Assembly: GCF_000280495.2 (NCBI RefSeq)
Contig: NZ_CP018016.1
Span: forward strand, 4,588,001-4,652,000
Origin: Kosakonia radicincitans DSM 16656
GTDB lineage: Bacteria; Pseudomonadota; Gammaproteobacteria; Enterobacterales; Enterobacteriaceae
Reading direction: 5' to 3'
Length of the DNA: 64,000 nt
Shown here: piece after piece, positions 16,728 to 31,127 of the stretch
Layout: each line of letters opens with the position of its first letter
Numbering within the stretch: position 1 is the first letter of the stretch
Notes under the pieces: model-generated
The model's input: only the letters and a program-made list of their open reading frames with translations
Databases searched by the model: none
What the model was told of the DNA's origin: nothing
Position numbers and translations under genes: made by a program

Positions 16728-16761
16728 CGAAAAAAAACCGTATCTCTTATGAGATACGGTT
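16728..16761 (-). terminator. Terminator of the rRNA operon / aspU
   Basis: AACCGTATCTC (16736-16746) and GAGATACGGTT (16751-16761) form an 11-bp stem with a TTAT loop; on the minus strand it is followed by a T7 run. It lies just past the tRNA-Asp and ends the rrn transcript. Confidence 0.9.
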
Positions 16762-16770
16762 CTAAATAAG

Positions 16771-16847
16771 TGGCGGAACGGACGGGACTCGAACCCGCGA
16801 CCCCCTGCGTGACAGGCAGGTATTCTAACCGACTGAACTACCGCTCC
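16771..16847 (-). tRNA. aspU: tRNA-Asp (GTC anticodon)
   Basis: 77 nt, identical to aspV at 4825-4901, with encoded CCA. It lies 55 bp downstream of the 5S gene on the same strand, as aspU does in E. coli rrnH, and is processed from the rRNA transcript. Confidence 0.97.
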
Positions 16848-16902
16848 ACCGAATTTCTTTACAACCACCGGTTTGTTGCCCCGGTCTGACCTGCTTAATT
16901 TG

Positions 16903-17022
16903 ATGCCTGGCAGTTCCCTACTCTCGCATGGGGAGACCCCACACTACCATCGGCGCTACGGCGTTTCACTTCTGAGTTCGGCATGGGGTCAGGTGGGACC
17001 ACCGCGCTAGTGCCGCCAGGCA
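16903..17022 (-). rRNA. rrfH: 5S rRNA
   Basis: The 120-nt minus-strand sequence starts TGCCTGGCGGCACTAGCGCG and ends TGCCAGGCAT, so the terminal stem TGCCTGGC/GCCAGGCA closes. The symbol rests on rrnH position (between aspU and gmhB). Confidence 0.96.
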
Positions 17023-17116
17023 AATTCTGTTCACCGCCATGCCTCAGCGGCACACCGGTTTAATCTGTATCACGCTGAAAAAATTCTCTCTCACGCCAAA
17101 ACATCTTCGGCGTTGT

Positions 17117-20023
<2,907 letters not shown>

Positions 20024-20202
20024 TCACAACCCGAAGATGTTTCTTCCGATTCATCATCGCATTGCAAAAATTTGAGAGACTCACGAACAACTTGCGTTGT
20101 TCAGTGTTTCAATTTTCAGCTTGATCCAGATTTTTAAAGAGCAAAACTTCGCAGCACACACAGAATGTGTACTCTGAAGTTTTTTTGTTTGTGCAGTAAT
20201 GA

Positions 20203-20278
20203 TGGTGGAGCTATGCGGGATCGAACCGCAGACCTCCTGCGTGCAAAGCAGGCGCTCTCCCAGCTGAGCTATAGCCCC
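20203..20278 (-). tRNA. alaV: tRNA-Ala (TGC anticodon)
   Basis: 76 nt in the 16S-23S spacer: GGGGCTATAGCTCAGCTGGG at the 5' end, anticodon loop TTTGCAC, encoded CCA. The tRNA-Ile plus tRNA-Ala spacer is the rrnA/D/H type. Confidence 0.97.
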
Positions 20279-20317
20279 ATCGTAGTTAAAACCTCATCAA
20301 ATTTGCTTTCGCAAATT

Positions 20318-20394
<77 letters not shown>

Positions 20395-20466
20395 GCAGAG
20401 ATTTTCTTACTGCTGTTTTTTCATCAGACAATCTGTGTGAGCACTTCAGGAGATGGTTCTTTAAGG

Positions 20467-22006
<1,540 letters not shown>

Positions 22007-22136
22007 AAAGTTTGATGCTCATCGAATTAAACTTCGTAATGAATTACGTGTTCACCCGTGAGACTTGGTATTCATTTTTTGTCCGAAGACATCAAGAATC
22101 CAGTCACCTGAGTGCCCACACAGATTGTCTGATAAA

Positions 22137-22149
22137 TTGTTAAAGAGCA
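22137..22149 (-). promoter_or_regulatory. boxA antitermination element of the rrn leader
   Basis: The minus strand reads TGCTCTTTAACAA, the classic rrn boxA bound by NusB-S10. It lies about 40 nt downstream of the P2 -10 element. Confidence 0.9.
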
Positions 22150-22189
22150 GTTGCGACGCGGCTTTCAGCTCACTGTCGCGAGGTGGCGT

Positions 22190-22217
22190 ATATTACGCTT
22201 TCCTCTTTCAGAGTCAA
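22190..22217 (-). promoter_or_regulatory. rrn promoter P2
   Basis: TTGACT (22212-22217) and TAATAT (22190-22195) on the minus strand with 16-bp spacing and a GC-rich discriminator (ACGCCACC). Confidence 0.88.
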
Positions 22218-22298
22218 CCCCGATTTTCAGGATTTTTTCTCTTCCGACTTAACGTCGCTGCGGGATGTTCTTCGCTGGCGCCGTGTCGATGGAGGCGC

Positions 22299-22326
22299 AT
22301 TATAGGGAGCCGGAGAGGAATGACAA
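22299..22326 (-). promoter_or_regulatory. rrn promoter P1
   Basis: TTGTCA (22321-22326) and a consensus TATAAT (22299-22304) with 16-bp spacing and a GCGCC discriminator, the signature of growth-rate- and ppGpp-controlled rrn P1. An A/T-rich segment lies directly upstream. Confidence 0.92.
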
Positions 22327-22375
22327 GCGGAAAAATGCATTTTTATCTCAACCGCTCATCTTTTCGTCACAACGG

Positions 22376-22942
22376 TTATTTTTGGTGCTTTTTGATAGCT
22401 AATGGCAGCTCCGCAAGGCTATTAATCACCCAATCAGCGCTTTTTTCCGCTTCCGGGGTGACCGGTTTGCCCGTGCGCACTAAGACTTTCGTACCCACTT
22501 GTGCAGCATCCGCCGCCTGCATATCTTCTATTTTATCGCCTACCATATAAGAAGCAGCCATATCGATGTGCAGGAAATCGCGGGCAGAGATCAACATCCC
22601 CGGATGCGGCTTACGGCAATCGCACACCTGACGAAACTCTTCAACGGTTCCCTGCGGGTGATGTGGACAATAATAGATACCGTCCAGATCCACACCGCGA
22701 TCGGCCAGCGACCAGTCCATCCACTCGGTCAGCGTTTCAAACTGCGCTTCGGTAAATTTACCGCGAGCAATACCAGACTGGTTCGTTACCAGAACCAGCG
22801 CGTAGCCCATCTCTTTAAGTTCGCGCATGGCGTCAATAACGCCATCAATAAATTCGAAGTTATCGATCTCATGCACGTAGCCATGATCAACATTAATCGT
22901 GCCATCACGATCGAGGAAAATAGCGGGTACTGACTTTGCCAC
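22376..22942 (-). CDS. gmhB: D-glycero-beta-D-manno-heptose 1,7-bisphosphate 7-phosphatase
   Basis: The 188-residue protein (E. coli 191) is a HAD-family phosphatase that removes the 7-phosphate in ADP-heptose synthesis for the LPS inner core. The nucleophile and acid are D11 and D13 in [18 protein letters not shown] is HAD motif II; the structural zinc loop CPHHPQ...CDCRKP is present; [14 protein letters not shown] is the C-terminal acidic motif. It lies just downstream of gene-free rrn promoter DNA and is divergent from metN. Confidence 0.95.
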   Translation of the reverse strand: MAKSVPAIFLDRDGTINVDHGYVHEIDNFEFIDGVIDAMRELKEMGYALVLVTNQSGIARGKFTEAQFETLTEWMDWSLADRGVDLDGIYYCPHHPQGTVEEFRQVCDCRKPHPGMLISARDFLHIDMAASYMVGDKIEDMQAADAAQVGTKVLVRTGKPVTPEAEKSADWVINSLAELPLAIKKHQK

Positions 22943-23022
22943 GGGTTTACTCCTGAAAAAGGCATAGAAGCTTAGTATCTCATGTTTCGCAACGCAGGAA
23001 AGTGCTCATCATTGCAAGCGAC

Positions 23023-23046
23023 ATTGATTTAGACGTCTGGATGCCT
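23023..23046. promoter_or_regulatory. MetJ operator (met boxes) upstream of metN
   Basis: A perfect met box AGACGTCT (23031-23038) is followed by a partial box GGATGCCT (23039-23046) and preceded by a weak one. MetJ with S-adenosylmethionine binds tandem 8-bp boxes, and E. coli metNIQ is MetJ-repressed. The site is 84 bp before the metN start. Confidence 0.8.
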
Positions 23047-23129
23047 TACCATCCGCTCTGTTTACGGGTACGCCCGTAACCGGCAGAACAAAATGCCACG
23101 GCTAACTCTTATACGATAAAAATAATCTA

Positions 23130-24161
23130 ATGATTAAACTTTCGAATATCACCAAAGTGTTCCAGCAGGGGAACCGTAATATACAGGCGCTGAACAACGT
23201 CAGCCTGCATGTTCCCGCTGGTCAAATTTATGGCGTTATTGGCGCATCAGGTGCGGGGAAAAGTACGCTTATCCGCTGCGTTAACCTGCTTGAGCGTCCG
23301 ACGCAAGGCAGTGTGCTGGTCGATGGCCAGGAACTGACTAAACTCTCTGAAGTGGAATTAACTAAAGCTCGCCGCCAAATTGGCATGATCTTCCAGCACT
23401 TTAATCTGCTGGCATCGCGTACCGTTTTCGGTAATGTCGCATTACCGCTGGAGCTGGATAATACCCCGCGTGACGAGATCAATCGCCGGGTAAAAGAGCT
23501 GCTTGATCTGGTCGGTCTTGGCGATAAACATGACAGTTATCCGGCCAACCTCTCCGGGGGGCAAAAACAGCGCGTGGCAATCGCCCGTGCGTTGGCCAGC
23601 AATCCGAAAGTGCTGCTGTGTGACGAAGCCACCAGCGCGCTCGATCCGGCAACAACACGTTCCATTCTTGAATTGCTGAAAGACATCAACCGTCGCCTCG
23701 GTCTGACCATTCTGCTGATCACCCACGAAATGGATGTGGTTAAGCGCATTTGCGACTGCGTGGCCGTTATCAGCAACGGTGAACTGATTGAGCAAGATAC
23801 GGTGAGTGAAGTCTTCTCCCATCCGAAAACGCCGCTGGCACAGCAGTTTATTCAGTCCACGCTGCATCTCGATATTCCGGAAGATTATGCACAACGCTTG
23901 CAGCCGGAACCGCAGGCTGACAGCGTACCGATGCTGCGTATGGAGTTTACTGGTCAGTCGGTGGATGCGCCGCTGTTGTCTGAAACCGCGCGTCGTTTCA
24001 ACGTGAACAACAACATTATTAGCGCGCAGATGGATTACGCGGGCGGCGTGAAGTTCGGCATTATGCTGACGGAAATGCACGGCACTCAGCAAGATACCCA
24101 GGCAGCCATCGCCTGGTTGCAGGAACACCATGTAAAAATAGAGGTACTCGGTTATGTCTGA
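23130..24161 (+). CDS. metN: Methionine ABC importer, ATP-binding subunit
   Basis: The 343-residue ATPase has Walker A GASGAGKS (38-45), the signature [15 protein letters not shown], Walker [13 protein letters not shown] and the H-loop ITHEMD. The C-terminal about 95 residues form the regulatory C2 domain that binds methionine and inhibits transport from the inside. It energises uptake of L- and D-methionine. metN overlaps metI by 8 nt, and a MetJ box lies upstream. The 343-residue length equals that of E. coli MetN. Confidence 0.97.
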   Translation: MIKLSNITKVFQQGNRNIQALNNVSLHVPAGQIYGVIGASGAGKSTLIRCVNLLERPTQGSVLVDGQELTKLSEVELTKARRQIGMIFQHFNLLASRTVFGNVALPLELDNTPRDEINRRVKELLDLVGLGDKHDSYPANLSGGQKQRVAIARALASNPKVLLCDEATSALDPATTRSILELLKDINRRLGLTILLITHEMDVVKRICDCVAVISNGELIEQDTVSEVFSHPKTPLAQQFIQSTLHLDIPEDYAQRLQPEPQADSVPMLRMEFTGQSVDAPLLSETARRFNVNNNIISAQMDYAGGVKFGIMLTEMHGTQQDTQAAIAWLQEHHVKIEVLGYV

Positions 24162-24807
24162 GGCAATGATGTGGCTCTTTGCCCGCAGCATCTGGGAAAC
24201 ACTGTTTATGACCTTTGCCTCCGGTCTGCTGGGGTTTGTCGTGGGTCTGCCGTTTGGCGTGCTGTTGTATGTCACGCGTCCGGGTCAGATCATGCAGAAT
24301 CCGGGTCTGTATCGGGTGATCTCTGCGCTGGTAAACATTTTCCGTTCCATTCCGTTCATTATTTTGCTGGTCTGGATGATTCCTTTTACGCGCGTGATTG
24401 TCGGCACCTCAATTGGTCTGTACGCCGTCATTGTACCGCTGACGGTTGGCGCCGCGCCGTTTATCGCCCGTATGGTGGAAAACACCCTGTTGGAGCTGCC
24501 GGCAGGTTTGATTGAAGCTTCCCGTGCGATGGGTGCAACGCCAATGCAGATCATCCGCAAAGTGCTGTTGCCGGAAGCGCTGCCGGGCCTCATTAATGCT
24601 GCGACCATTACGCTGATTACCCTCGTGGGTTATTCCGCAATGGGCGGTGCCGTCGGTGCCGGTGGTCTGGGACAACTGGGGATCCAGTACGGCTATGTGA
24701 CCTATAACCCATTAGTGATGAATACCGTACTGATATTACTGGTGGTTCTGGTTTACTTAATTCAGTTCGCGGGCGATCGTATCGTCCGGGCTGTGACGCA
24801 CAAATAA
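24154..24807 (+). CDS. metI: Methionine ABC importer, permease subunit
   Basis: The 217-residue inner-membrane protein has five hydrophobic helices and the permease EAA loop, [20 protein letters not shown] (about residues 112-131), that docks on MetN. The length equals E. coli MetI. It starts 8 nt inside metN, which suggests translational coupling, and is followed after 39 bp by metQ. Confidence 0.97.
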   Translation: MSEAMMWLFARSIWETLFMTFASGLLGFVVGLPFGVLLYVTRPGQIMQNPGLYRVISALVNIFRSIPFIILLVWMIPFTRVIVGTSIGLYAVIVPLTVGAAPFIARMVENTLLELPAGLIEASRAMGATPMQIIRKVLLPEALPGLINAATITLITLVGYSAMGGAVGAGGLGQLGIQYGYVTYNPLVMNTVLILLVVLVYLIQFAGDRIVRAVTHK

Positions 24808-24846
24808 CGTTACACAACATAACGACTCTGAGAGAAGGGAAATAAC

Positions 24847-25662
24847 ATGGCTTTTAAATTCAAGACCTTTGCAGCCGTAGGTGCTCTGCTTGGTTCTCTG
24901 GCGCTGGTCGGATGCGGCCAGGATGAAAAGGATCCGAATCACATTAAAGTCGGTGTGATTGTTGGTGCTGAACAGCAGGTTGCCGAAGTCGCACAGAAAG
25001 TTGCGAAAGAGAAATATGGCCTCGACGTTGAGCTGGTGACTTTTAACGACTACGTGCTGCCAAACGAAGCGCTGAGCAAAGGCGATATCGATGCTAACGC
25101 CTTCCAGCACAAACCGTACCTCGATCAGCAGATTAAAGATCGCGGTTTCAAACTGGTTCCGGTCGGCAACACTTTTGTTTATCCAATTGCAGGCTACTCC
25201 AAAAAAATCAAATCACTGTCTGAATTGCAGGATGGTTCTCAGGTCGCCGTACCAAACGATCCGACTAACCTCGGTCGTTCCCTGCTGCTGTTGCAGAAAC
25301 AGGGTTTGATCAAACTGAAAGATGGTGTGGGCTTGATGCCGACCGTACTGGATATCACCGAAAACCCGAAAAACCTGAAGATTGTTGAGCTGGAAGCACC
25401 GCAACTGCCGCGCTCTCTGGATGACGCGCAGATTGCACTGGCGGTGATCAACACCACTTATGCCAGCCAGATCGGCCTGACTCCGGCAAAAGACGGCATC
25501 TTCGTTGAAGATAAAGACTCTCCGTACGTGAACCTGATCGTTGCCCGTGAAGATAACAAAGACGCGGAAAACGTGAAAAAATTCGTTCAGGCTTACCAGT
25601 CAGATGAAGTGAACGAAGCGGCGAACAAAGTCTTCAATGGCGGCGCGGTGAAAGGCTGGTAA
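24847..25662 (+). CDS. metQ: D/L-methionine-binding lipoprotein
   Basis: The 271-residue protein has a lipoprotein signal peptide with lipobox LVGC (Cys23). The NlpA-family body begins IKVGVIVGAEQQVAEVAQ and contains the pocket segment NDPTNLGRSLLLLQK. It delivers methionine to MetNI from the periplasmic side. GAAGGGA lies 8 nt before the ATG. A strong terminator follows. Confidence 0.96.
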   Translation: MAFKFKTFAAVGALLGSLALVGCGQDEKDPNHIKVGVIVGAEQQVAEVAQKVAKEKYGLDVELVTFNDYVLPNEALSKGDIDANAFQHKPYLDQQIKDRGFKLVPVGNTFVYPIAGYSKKIKSLSELQDGSQVAVPNDPTNLGRSLLLLQKQGLIKLKDGVGLMPTVLDITENPKNLKIVELEAPQLPRSLDDAQIALAVINTTYASQIGLTPAKDGIFVEDKDSPYVNLIVAREDNKDAENVKKFVQAYQSDEVNEAANKVFNGGAVKGW

Positions 25663-25685
25663 TCTCCTCTGTCTGTAATATCATT

Positions 25686-25712
25686 CAAGGCGGGCGAAAG
25701 CCCGCCTTGTCA
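25686..25712 (+). terminator. Terminator of metNIQ
   Basis: CAAGGCGGGC (25686-25695) and GCCCGCCTTG (25700-25709), a perfect 10-bp stem with a GAAA tetraloop. The downstream T-tract is short. Confidence 0.8.
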
Positions 25713-25770
25713 TTTGTACACGTCCCTGATTCAATAAGCGGCGTTAAGAAAATCACTTTGAGGAAAGATT

Positions 25771-26178
25771 ATGCGTGCTTTACCGATCTGTTTATTAGCA
25801 CTCATGTTGAGCGGCTGCTCCTTGCTAAGCAGATCCCCTGTCGAACCGGTACAAAGTAGCGCAGTGACGCCAAAATCAGAGCCGGTAAAACCGAAAGTGA
25901 CACGCCCTGCCCCGGTGCGCATCATCACTGATGCACAAGATTTAGTGGGTAAACCGTTCCGCGATCTGGGTGAAGTCACCGGCGAATCCTGTCAGGCAAG
26001 CAACCAGGACTCCCCGCCGAACATCCCGACCGCACGCAAACGCATGCAGATTAATGCCTCGAAAAAAGCCAGGGCCAATGCCGTTCTGTTGCATAGCTGC
26101 GAAGTAACCAGCGGTACTCCTGGCTGCTATCGCCAGGCCATCTGTGTGGGTTCCGCACTCGACGTTTCGGCAAAATGA
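25771..26178 (+). CDS. rcsF: Rcs stress-sensing outer-membrane lipoprotein
   Basis: The 135-residue lipoprotein has lipobox LSGC (Cys16), a proline-rich linker (about residues 25-50, VKPKVTRPAPVR), and a C-terminal domain with four cysteines (SCQASN, LLHSCEV, GCYRQAICVG) that form the paired disulfides known in RcsF. It senses LPS and outer-membrane damage, is threaded through BamA-assembled porins, and signals to IgaA and the Rcs phosphorelay. The stop codon overlaps the trmO start (ATGA). Confidence 0.94.
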   Translation: MRALPICLLALMLSGCSLLSRSPVEPVQSSAVTPKSEPVKPKVTRPAPVRIITDAQDLVGKPFRDLGEVTGESCQASNQDSPPNIPTARKRMQINASKKARANAVLLHSCEVTSGTPGCYRQAICVGSALDVSAK

Positions 26179-26882
26179 GTACCTTTGCTTTCGGGCAAAT
26201 AGGTGTTATCCGTTCACCGTATAAAGAGAAGTTTGCCGTACCGCGCCAGCCGGGTCTGGTGAAGCATGGCGGCGGCGAACTTCACTTGCTTCCTCCGTAT
26301 AATCAACCCGATGCAGTGCGCGGCCTCGAAGGGTTCAGCCATTTGTGGGTGCTTTTCGTTTTTCATCAAACGATGGAAGGCGGATGGCGTCCTACCGTGC
26401 GCCCGCCGCGGCTCGGGGGCAATGCAAGAATGGGCGTGTTCGCCACACGATCAACGTTTCGCCCCAATCCGATCGGTATGTCACTGGTCGAATTAAAAGG
26501 GATCCGCTGCCATAAAGATCAGGTGATTTTACAGCTCGGTAGCCTGGATCTGGTCGATGGCACGCCGGTTGTGGATATCAAACCTTATCTGCCTTTTGCC
26601 GAAGCCGTACCCGATGCGCAGGCCAGCTACGCGCAGCAGGCGCCGGTTGGCGATATCCCGGTGAGCTTCACATCCGACGTGGAGTTGCAGCTTAGCGGGC
26701 TGGAAAAGCGTTATCCCCACTTCAAAGCCTTTTTGCTGGAAGTGCTGGCGCAGGATCCGCGTCCGGCCTACCGAAAAGAGGAAGAACAAGGGAAGACTTA
26801 CGCCGTCTGGCTGCTGGATTTTAATGTGCGCTGGCGCGTAACGGCGACAGGATTCGAAGTCTTTGCGCTGGAAGCACGCTAA
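26175..26882 (+). CDS. trmO: tRNA (adenine(37)-N6)-methyltransferase TrmO
   Basis: The 235-residue protein matches E. coli TrmO (YaeB). The N-terminal beta-barrel domain shows IGVIRSPYKEKFAVPRQPG, HLWVLFVFH and RSTFRPNPIGMS, which form the SAM-binding family signature. It N6-methylates t6A37 to m6t6A in tRNA-Thr(GGU). It starts within the rcsF stop (ATGA) and is probably translationally coupled. Confidence 0.94.
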   Translation: MSTFAFGQIGVIRSPYKEKFAVPRQPGLVKHGGGELHLLPPYNQPDAVRGLEGFSHLWVLFVFHQTMEGGWRPTVRPPRLGGNARMGVFATRSTFRPNPIGMSLVELKGIRCHKDQVILQLGSLDLVDGTPVVDIKPYLPFAEAVPDAQASYAQQAPVGDIPVSFTSDVELQLSGLEKRYPHFKAFLLEVLAQDPRPAYRKEEEQGKTYAVWLLDFNVRWRVTATGFEVFALEAR

Positions 26883-26994
26883 TTTTATTCCCCTCTCTTT
26901 TGGCATCTCTGCCAGGCTGATAAACTAAACCACTTTTTTTGTGTCAGGCCTGATTTCGGGCCTGTTCCGATTGTCCAAATGGAACCGTAACAAC

Positions 26995-28713
26995 ATGCGT
27001 ACTAGCCAATACTTGCTCTCCACTCTTAAGGAGACGCCTGCCGACGCCGAAGTCATCAGCCACCAGCTGATGCTGCGCGCCGGGATGATCCGCAAACTGG
27101 CCTCCGGGTTATACACCTGGCTGCCGACCGGTCTGCGCGTCCTGAAAAAAGTCGAAAACATCGTGCGTGAAGAGATGAATAACGCCGGTGCGATTGAGGT
27201 GTCCATGCCAGTGGTGCAGCCAGCCGATCTGTGGCAGGAAAGCGGCCGCTGGGAGCAGTATGGCCCGGAACTGCTGCGTTTTGTTGATCGCGGCGATCGC
27301 CCGTTCGTCCTCGGCCCGACTCACGAAGAAGTCATTACCGATCTGATCCGTAACGAGCTGAACTCCTACAAACAGCTGCCGCTGAACTTCTTCCAGATCC
27401 AGACCAAGTTCCGCGATGAAGTGCGCCCACGCTTTGGCGTTATGCGTTCCCGCGAATTCCTGATGAAAGATGCCTACTCTTTCCATACCTCTCAGGAATC
27501 CTTGCAGGAAACCTATGACGCAATGTATGCCGCCTACAGCAAAATCTTCAGCCGTATGGGGCTGGATTTCCGTGCTGTACAGGCCGATACCGGCTCGATC
27601 GGCGGTAGCGCATCCCATGAATTCCAGGTGCTGGCGCAGAGCGGTGAAGATGATGTGATCTTCTCTGACTCCTCCGATTTCGCCGCCAACATCGAGTTTG
27701 CTGAAGCGCTGGCACCAAAAGAACCGCGCGCCGCCGCCACGCAGGAAATGACGCTGGTTGATACGCCAAACGCGAAAACCATCGCCGAGCTGGTTGAACA
27801 GTTCAACCTGCCGATTGAGAAAACGGTAAAAACGCTGCTGGTGAAAGCCGTTGAAGGCAGCAGCTACCCGCTGGTCGCGCTGCTGGTTCGCGGCGATCAC
27901 GAGCTGAACGAAGTGAAAGCGGAAAAACTGCCGCAGGTTGCTACACCGTTAACTTTCGCCACCGAAGCGGAAATTCGCGCCGTGGTCAATGCCGGTCCTG
28001 GCTCCCTTGGCCCGGTTAATATGCCAGTTCCTGTGGTGATCGACCGTACCGTTGCCGCGATGAGCGACTTCTCTGCGGGCGCGAACATCGACGGTAAACA
28101 CTACTTCGGCATCAACTGGGATCGCGATGTCGTGACGCCGGAAGTGGCGGATATCCGTAACGTTGTCGCTGGCGATCCAAGCCCGGACGGTAAAGGTACG
28201 CTGCTGATTAAACGCGGTATCGAAGTGGGTCATATTTTCCAGCTCGGCACCAAGTACTCCCAGGCGCTGAACGCGGCGGTACAGGGTGAAGATGGCCGCA
28301 ACCAGATTCTGACCATGGGCTGCTACGGTATCGGTGTAACGCGCGTGGTGGCTGCGGCGATCGAGCAGAACAACGACGAGCGCGGGATCATCTGGCCGGA
28401 CGCTATCGCACCGTTCCAGGTTGCGCTGCTGCCGATGAACATGCACAAATCCTACCGTGTGCAGGAACTGGCGGAAAAACTCTACGCCGAACTGCGCGCG
28501 CAGGGCATTGAAGTGCTGATGGATGACCGTAAAGAGCGTCCGGGCGTGATGTTTGCTGATATGGAACTGATCGGTATCCCGCACACGGTGGTGATCGGCG
28601 ATCGCAACCTCGACAACGACGATATTGAATACAAATATCGTCGCAACGGCGAGAAGCAGCTCATCAAAACCGGCGACCTCCTTGATTATCTGGTGAAAGC
28701 TATTAAAGGCTAA
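26995..28713 (+). CDS. proS: Prolyl-tRNA synthetase
   Basis: ATG at 26995 gives 572 residues, exactly the E. coli ProS length; the frame's upstream GTG (26941) is rejected. It is a class II bacterial-type ProRS. Motif 2 is [17 protein letters not shown], motif 3 is GCYGIGVTR, and the insertion editing domain that clears Ala-tRNA(Pro) lies between them (about 224-407). The C-terminal anticodon-binding domain starts near residue 470. Confidence 0.97.
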   Translation: MRTSQYLLSTLKETPADAEVISHQLMLRAGMIRKLASGLYTWLPTGLRVLKKVENIVREEMNNAGAIEVSMPVVQPADLWQESGRWEQYGPELLRFVDRGDRPFVLGPTHEEVITDLIRNELNSYKQLPLNFFQIQTKFRDEVRPRFGVMRSREFLMKDAYSFHTSQESLQETYDAMYAAYSKIFSRMGLDFRAVQADTGSIGGSASHEFQVLAQSGEDDVIFSDSSDFAANIEFAEALAPKEPRAAATQEMTLVDTPNAKTIAELVEQFNLPIEKTVKTLLVKAVEGSSYPLVALLVRGDHELNEVKAEKLPQVATPLTFATEAEIRAVVNAGPGSLGPVNMPVPVVIDRTVAAMSDFSAGANIDGKHYFGINWDRDVVTPEVADIRNVVAGDPSPDGKGTLLIKRGIEVGHIFQLGTKYSQALNAAVQGEDGRNQILTMGCYGIGVTRVVAAAIEQNNDERGIIWPDAIAPFQVALLPMNMHKSYRVQELAEKLYAELRAQGIEVLMDDRKERPGVMFADMELIGIPHTVVIGDRNLDNDDIEYKYRRNGEKQLIKTGDLLDYLVKAIKG

Positions 28714-28720
28714 GCCGACA

Positions 28721-28747
28721 AAAAGCCCCGCTCGCGGGGCTTTTTTT
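28721..28747. terminator. Terminator between proS and nlpE
   Basis: AAAAGCCCCG (28721-28730) pairs with CGGGGCTTTT (28735-28744), followed by more T. The A-run on the left lets it act on the convergent nlpE as well. Confidence 0.9.
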
Positions 28748-28761
28748 ATGGTGTCAGAGGC

Positions 28762-29457
28762 TTAATCATCACAGTCTTTATTGGCGCTAAACTGCCCTTT
28801 CTTATTAATGACCAGCACTTTCTGTGGCGCGCCGGTATCCGGGTTCGGTTCAAAGGCAAAATGCCCTTCCACCACCAGCAGAATCGGTTTGCTTTCAGTA
28901 CCGCGCGCAGCTGCATAATCGCGCTCAAGCTGAGCATTACTTGCCACTGCGACCTGTTTCCCGGTTGCACAGTCCGTAAATACTGCCGCATCAGCCATAT
29001 ATCGGTACATACCGCGCATCGCCATCGGCGTTGCCGGAAGCGACGCTTTCACCGGTTGCAGCGTGTAGTTCAGTTGCGAATGAATCGGATTGCCTTCCCG
29101 ATCCATCATCTCCAGCGCATCGCCTTTCGCACGGAACCAGGTTTTTTCACCCTGAGTATCGGTAAGGATCAGTTTATCGGCCGTGCGCGCCCAGTTACCA
29201 TAAGAGGCAAATACCGACGGGCCTTTTCCGCCCTGGTAGCGCTGGTTCATCACCCAACTGCCATCCTTTTCCAGAAACAGCGACGTTTCGATACCTTCGC
29301 AATCGGCACAGGGTAAAACGCCGCGCCAGCTCTGCTGCATCGGTTTCAGCTCTTCAACTTGCGTCGGCTGCACCATTTCGGTGTCACCCCGATTGTTACA
29401 GCCGAAAAGGGCAAACAGCGCCCCCCCGGCCAGCAGAGATAAAATCGCTTTTTTCAC
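28762..29457 (-). CDS. nlpE: Outer-membrane lipoprotein NlpE (CutF), Cpx activator
   Basis: GTG at 29457, 7 nt after AAGGA, gives 231 residues beginning MKKAILSLLAG; the longer ATG frame (29475) is rejected because it contains this RBS. The lipobox is LFGC (Cys20). The N-terminal barrel carries LPCADCEGIETSLFLEKDG with a CxxC motif, and the C-terminal OB-fold has a second cysteine pair (FTDCATG and the terminal KDCDD). NlpE signals surface contact and lipoprotein-traffic defects to CpxA. E. coli NlpE is about 236 residues. Confidence 0.93.
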   Translation of the reverse strand: MKKAILSLLAGGALFALFGCNNRGDTEMVQPTQVEELKPMQQSWRGVLPCADCEGIETSLFLEKDGSWVMNQRYQGGKGPSVFASYGNWARTADKLILTDTQGEKTWFRAKGDALEMMDREGNPIHSQLNYTLQPVKASLPATPMAMRGMYRYMADAAVFTDCATGKQVAVASNAQLERDYAAARGTESKPILLVVEGHFAFEPNPDTGAPQKVLVINKKGQFSANKDCDD

Positions 29458-29492
29458 ACTCGATTCCTTATGCACAAGTCTGTTGTTGCCCG

Positions 29493-29915
29493 TCAGCCAT
29501 CATGTCGACGGACTTTCCCACGCAGCGCTTTTACCGACGACTTTTGCGCCTTGCCCGTTAACCGGCGCTCTTTCGATGCGCGGGTCGGGCGCGTTGCCCG
29601 ACGGCTCTTTTGCACTGCGGTCAATTCTTTGATCAATTCCACCAGGCGCGCGATCGCCGCTTCGCGGTTCATCTCCTGGCTGCGATATTCCTGCGCTTTT
29701 ATCACAACCCAGCCATCGCTACTAATCAGATGGTGCGAAGCCTCCAGTAAACGCGCCTTATAATACTCAGGCAGGCTTGACGCCCGAATATCAAAACGCA
29801 GGTGGATAGCGGTCGAACTTTTATTCACATTTTGGCCGCCCGCTCCCTGCGCCCGCACAGCGGTGATCTCCAGCTCATCCTCAGCAATGGAGACAGTGCG
29901 GGAGATCGTAATCAT
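29493..29915 (-). CDS. arfB: Peptidyl-tRNA hydrolase ArfB (ribosome rescue)
   Basis: The 140-residue protein has the catalytic GGQ (26-28, in [13 protein letters not shown]) of class I release factors and a basic C-terminal tail (about 103-140: [15 protein letters not shown]...KVRRHDG) that enters the empty mRNA channel. It frees peptides from stalled ribosomes without a stop codon. It overlaps yaeQ by 4 nt, so the two are coupled; nlpE follows after 35 bp. Confidence 0.96.
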   Translation of the reverse strand: MITISRTVSIAEDELEITAVRAQGAGGQNVNKSSTAIHLRFDIRASSLPEYYKARLLEASHHLISSDGWVVIKAQEYRSQEMNREAAIARLVELIKELTAVQKSRRATRPTRASKERRLTGKAQKSSVKALRGKVRRHDG

Positions 29916-30457
29916 GGCTGCTGCCAGGCTTCAAGGTGGATTTCCCGATTCTGCGTATCATCAGAAAGCCAGATGGCGCCATCCTGCAAGGTAGCCTGTA
30001 GCGTCATGGTGCGATCGTTGGCAAACGCGCTGAGCGCCGCCAGTTGCTCATCATCCAGGTACCAGATGCTTAAGTTGCCGAAGCTCGCGCAACGGCTTTG
30101 ATTTTGCTGCCACCAGATCTGCGCCGCCCGGGAATTATAGGCAAATAACGCCACGTCTTTCGCCTGTGTGCAGGCTTTCTTCAACCGTTTTTCGTCCGGC
30201 AGCCCCAGCTCGATCCACAAATCAATTCCCAGATAATCATTACGCAGCCAGGCTTCCGGCTCATCTTCAGCGCTCAGGCCGCGGGTGAATTGCAGCCGCT
30301 CATCGGCATATTTTATCCACGCCAGCAGGCGCAACATCATGCGCTCCTGGGTTTCGGAAGGATGGCGGGCCAGCGTCAGCGTCGCATCTAAAAACTGATT
30401 ACGATCCAGATCGGCAACATTCACCGTCGCTTTATAAATAGTCGCTTTTAAGGCCAT
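29912..30457 (-). CDS. yaeQ: YaeQ family protein
   Basis: The 181-residue protein matches E. coli YaeQ in length and motifs ([55 protein letters not shown]). The fold is PD-(D/E)XK-nuclease-like; activity is unproven. It was named as a suppressor of rfaH loss in early work. It is the first gene of yaeQ-arfB-nlpE and is divergent from yaeP. Confidence 0.92.
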   Translation of the reverse strand: MALKATIYKATVNVADLDRNQFLDATLTLARHPSETQERMMLRLLAWIKYADERLQFTRGLSAEDEPEAWLRNDYLGIDLWIELGLPDEKRLKKACTQAKDVALFAYNSRAAQIWWQQNQSRCASFGNLSIWYLDDEQLAALSAFANDRTMTLQATLQDGAIWLSDDTQNREIHLEAWQQP

Positions 30458-30652
30458 AACACCACTCCTGCATAAAATGGCCGCTATTGTAGCTAATTCA
30501 GGGGCAAAGCGCTGTTATCTCTTATGCGCATCATTCGCCATCACGCTGATAATGGCGGATAAGCTATGTTATAGTCGCCTTGCTAAACAGTATTAATCTT
30601 CGTAGGCTTAGTGTTATCTCACAGTAAAGTCAGGTAGCTGACAGGAGGAGAT

Positions 30653-30853
30653 GTGAACAATTATTGTGAGTTAGTACGCAAACGGTATGCGGAAATCGCC
30701 AGCGGAGATTTGGGGTATATCCCGGATGCGCTGGGGTGCGTGTTGAAAGTGCTGAATGAAATGGCGTCGGATGACACCCTTTCAGAGTCGGTCAGGGAAA
30801 AGGCGGCATATGCGGCCGCGAACTTACTGGTGAGCGATTATGTCAATGAATGA
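30653..30853 (+). CDS. yaeP: UPF0253 family protein YaeP
   Basis: GTG at 30653 with AGGAGG 6 nt upstream gives 66 residues, nearly identical to E. coli YaeP ([20 protein letters not shown]). An ATG two bases earlier reads straight into TGA, so the GTG is the start. The protein is small and helical, of unknown function. rof begins inside its last codons (14-nt overlap). Confidence 0.92.
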   Translation: MNNYCELVRKRYAEIASGDLGYIPDALGCVLKVLNEMASDDTLSESVREKAAYAAANLLVSDYVNE

Positions 30854-31100
30854 TGCCTATCAACCCATCAACTGTGATGACTATGACAATCTTGAACTCG
30901 CCTGCCAGCATCATCTTTTATTGGCGCTGGAATTGAAAGACGGCGAGGTGCTCAGCGCCAAAGCCAACGATTTAGTCTCACGTAAAAATGTGGAGTATCT
31001 GGTAGTGGATGTCGCAGGCGTCTCACGCGAAGTGCGTCTCGATAAAATTGCCAGCTTCAGCCATCCTGAAATCGGCACCGTTGTGGTGAGCGAGTCCTGA
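30840..31100 (+). CDS. rof: Rho-binding antiterminator Rof (YaeO)
   Basis: The 86-residue acidic protein resembles E. coli Rof: [19 protein letters not shown] at the N-terminus, then an Sm-like fold. It binds the Rho hexamer near its primary RNA site and inhibits termination. ATG at 30840 overlaps yaeP; a second in-frame ATG at 30846 is also possible. Confidence 0.93.
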   Translation: MSMNDAYQPINCDDYDNLELACQHHLLLALELKDGEVLSAKANDLVSRKNVEYLVVDVAGVSREVRLDKIASFSHPEIGTVVVSES

Positions 31101-31127
31101 CATTCAACGGGCAGCGCAGGCTGCCCT

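Larger units (their letters stand above)
22007..22375 (-). promoter_or_regulatory. rRNA operon leader and promoter region
   Basis: This 369-bp stretch without genes holds, on the minus strand, promoter P1, promoter P2 and the boxA antitermination site (each listed), then the 16S processing leader. AT-rich DNA at about 22327-22360, just upstream of P1, is in the position of an UP element. Confidence 0.9.
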
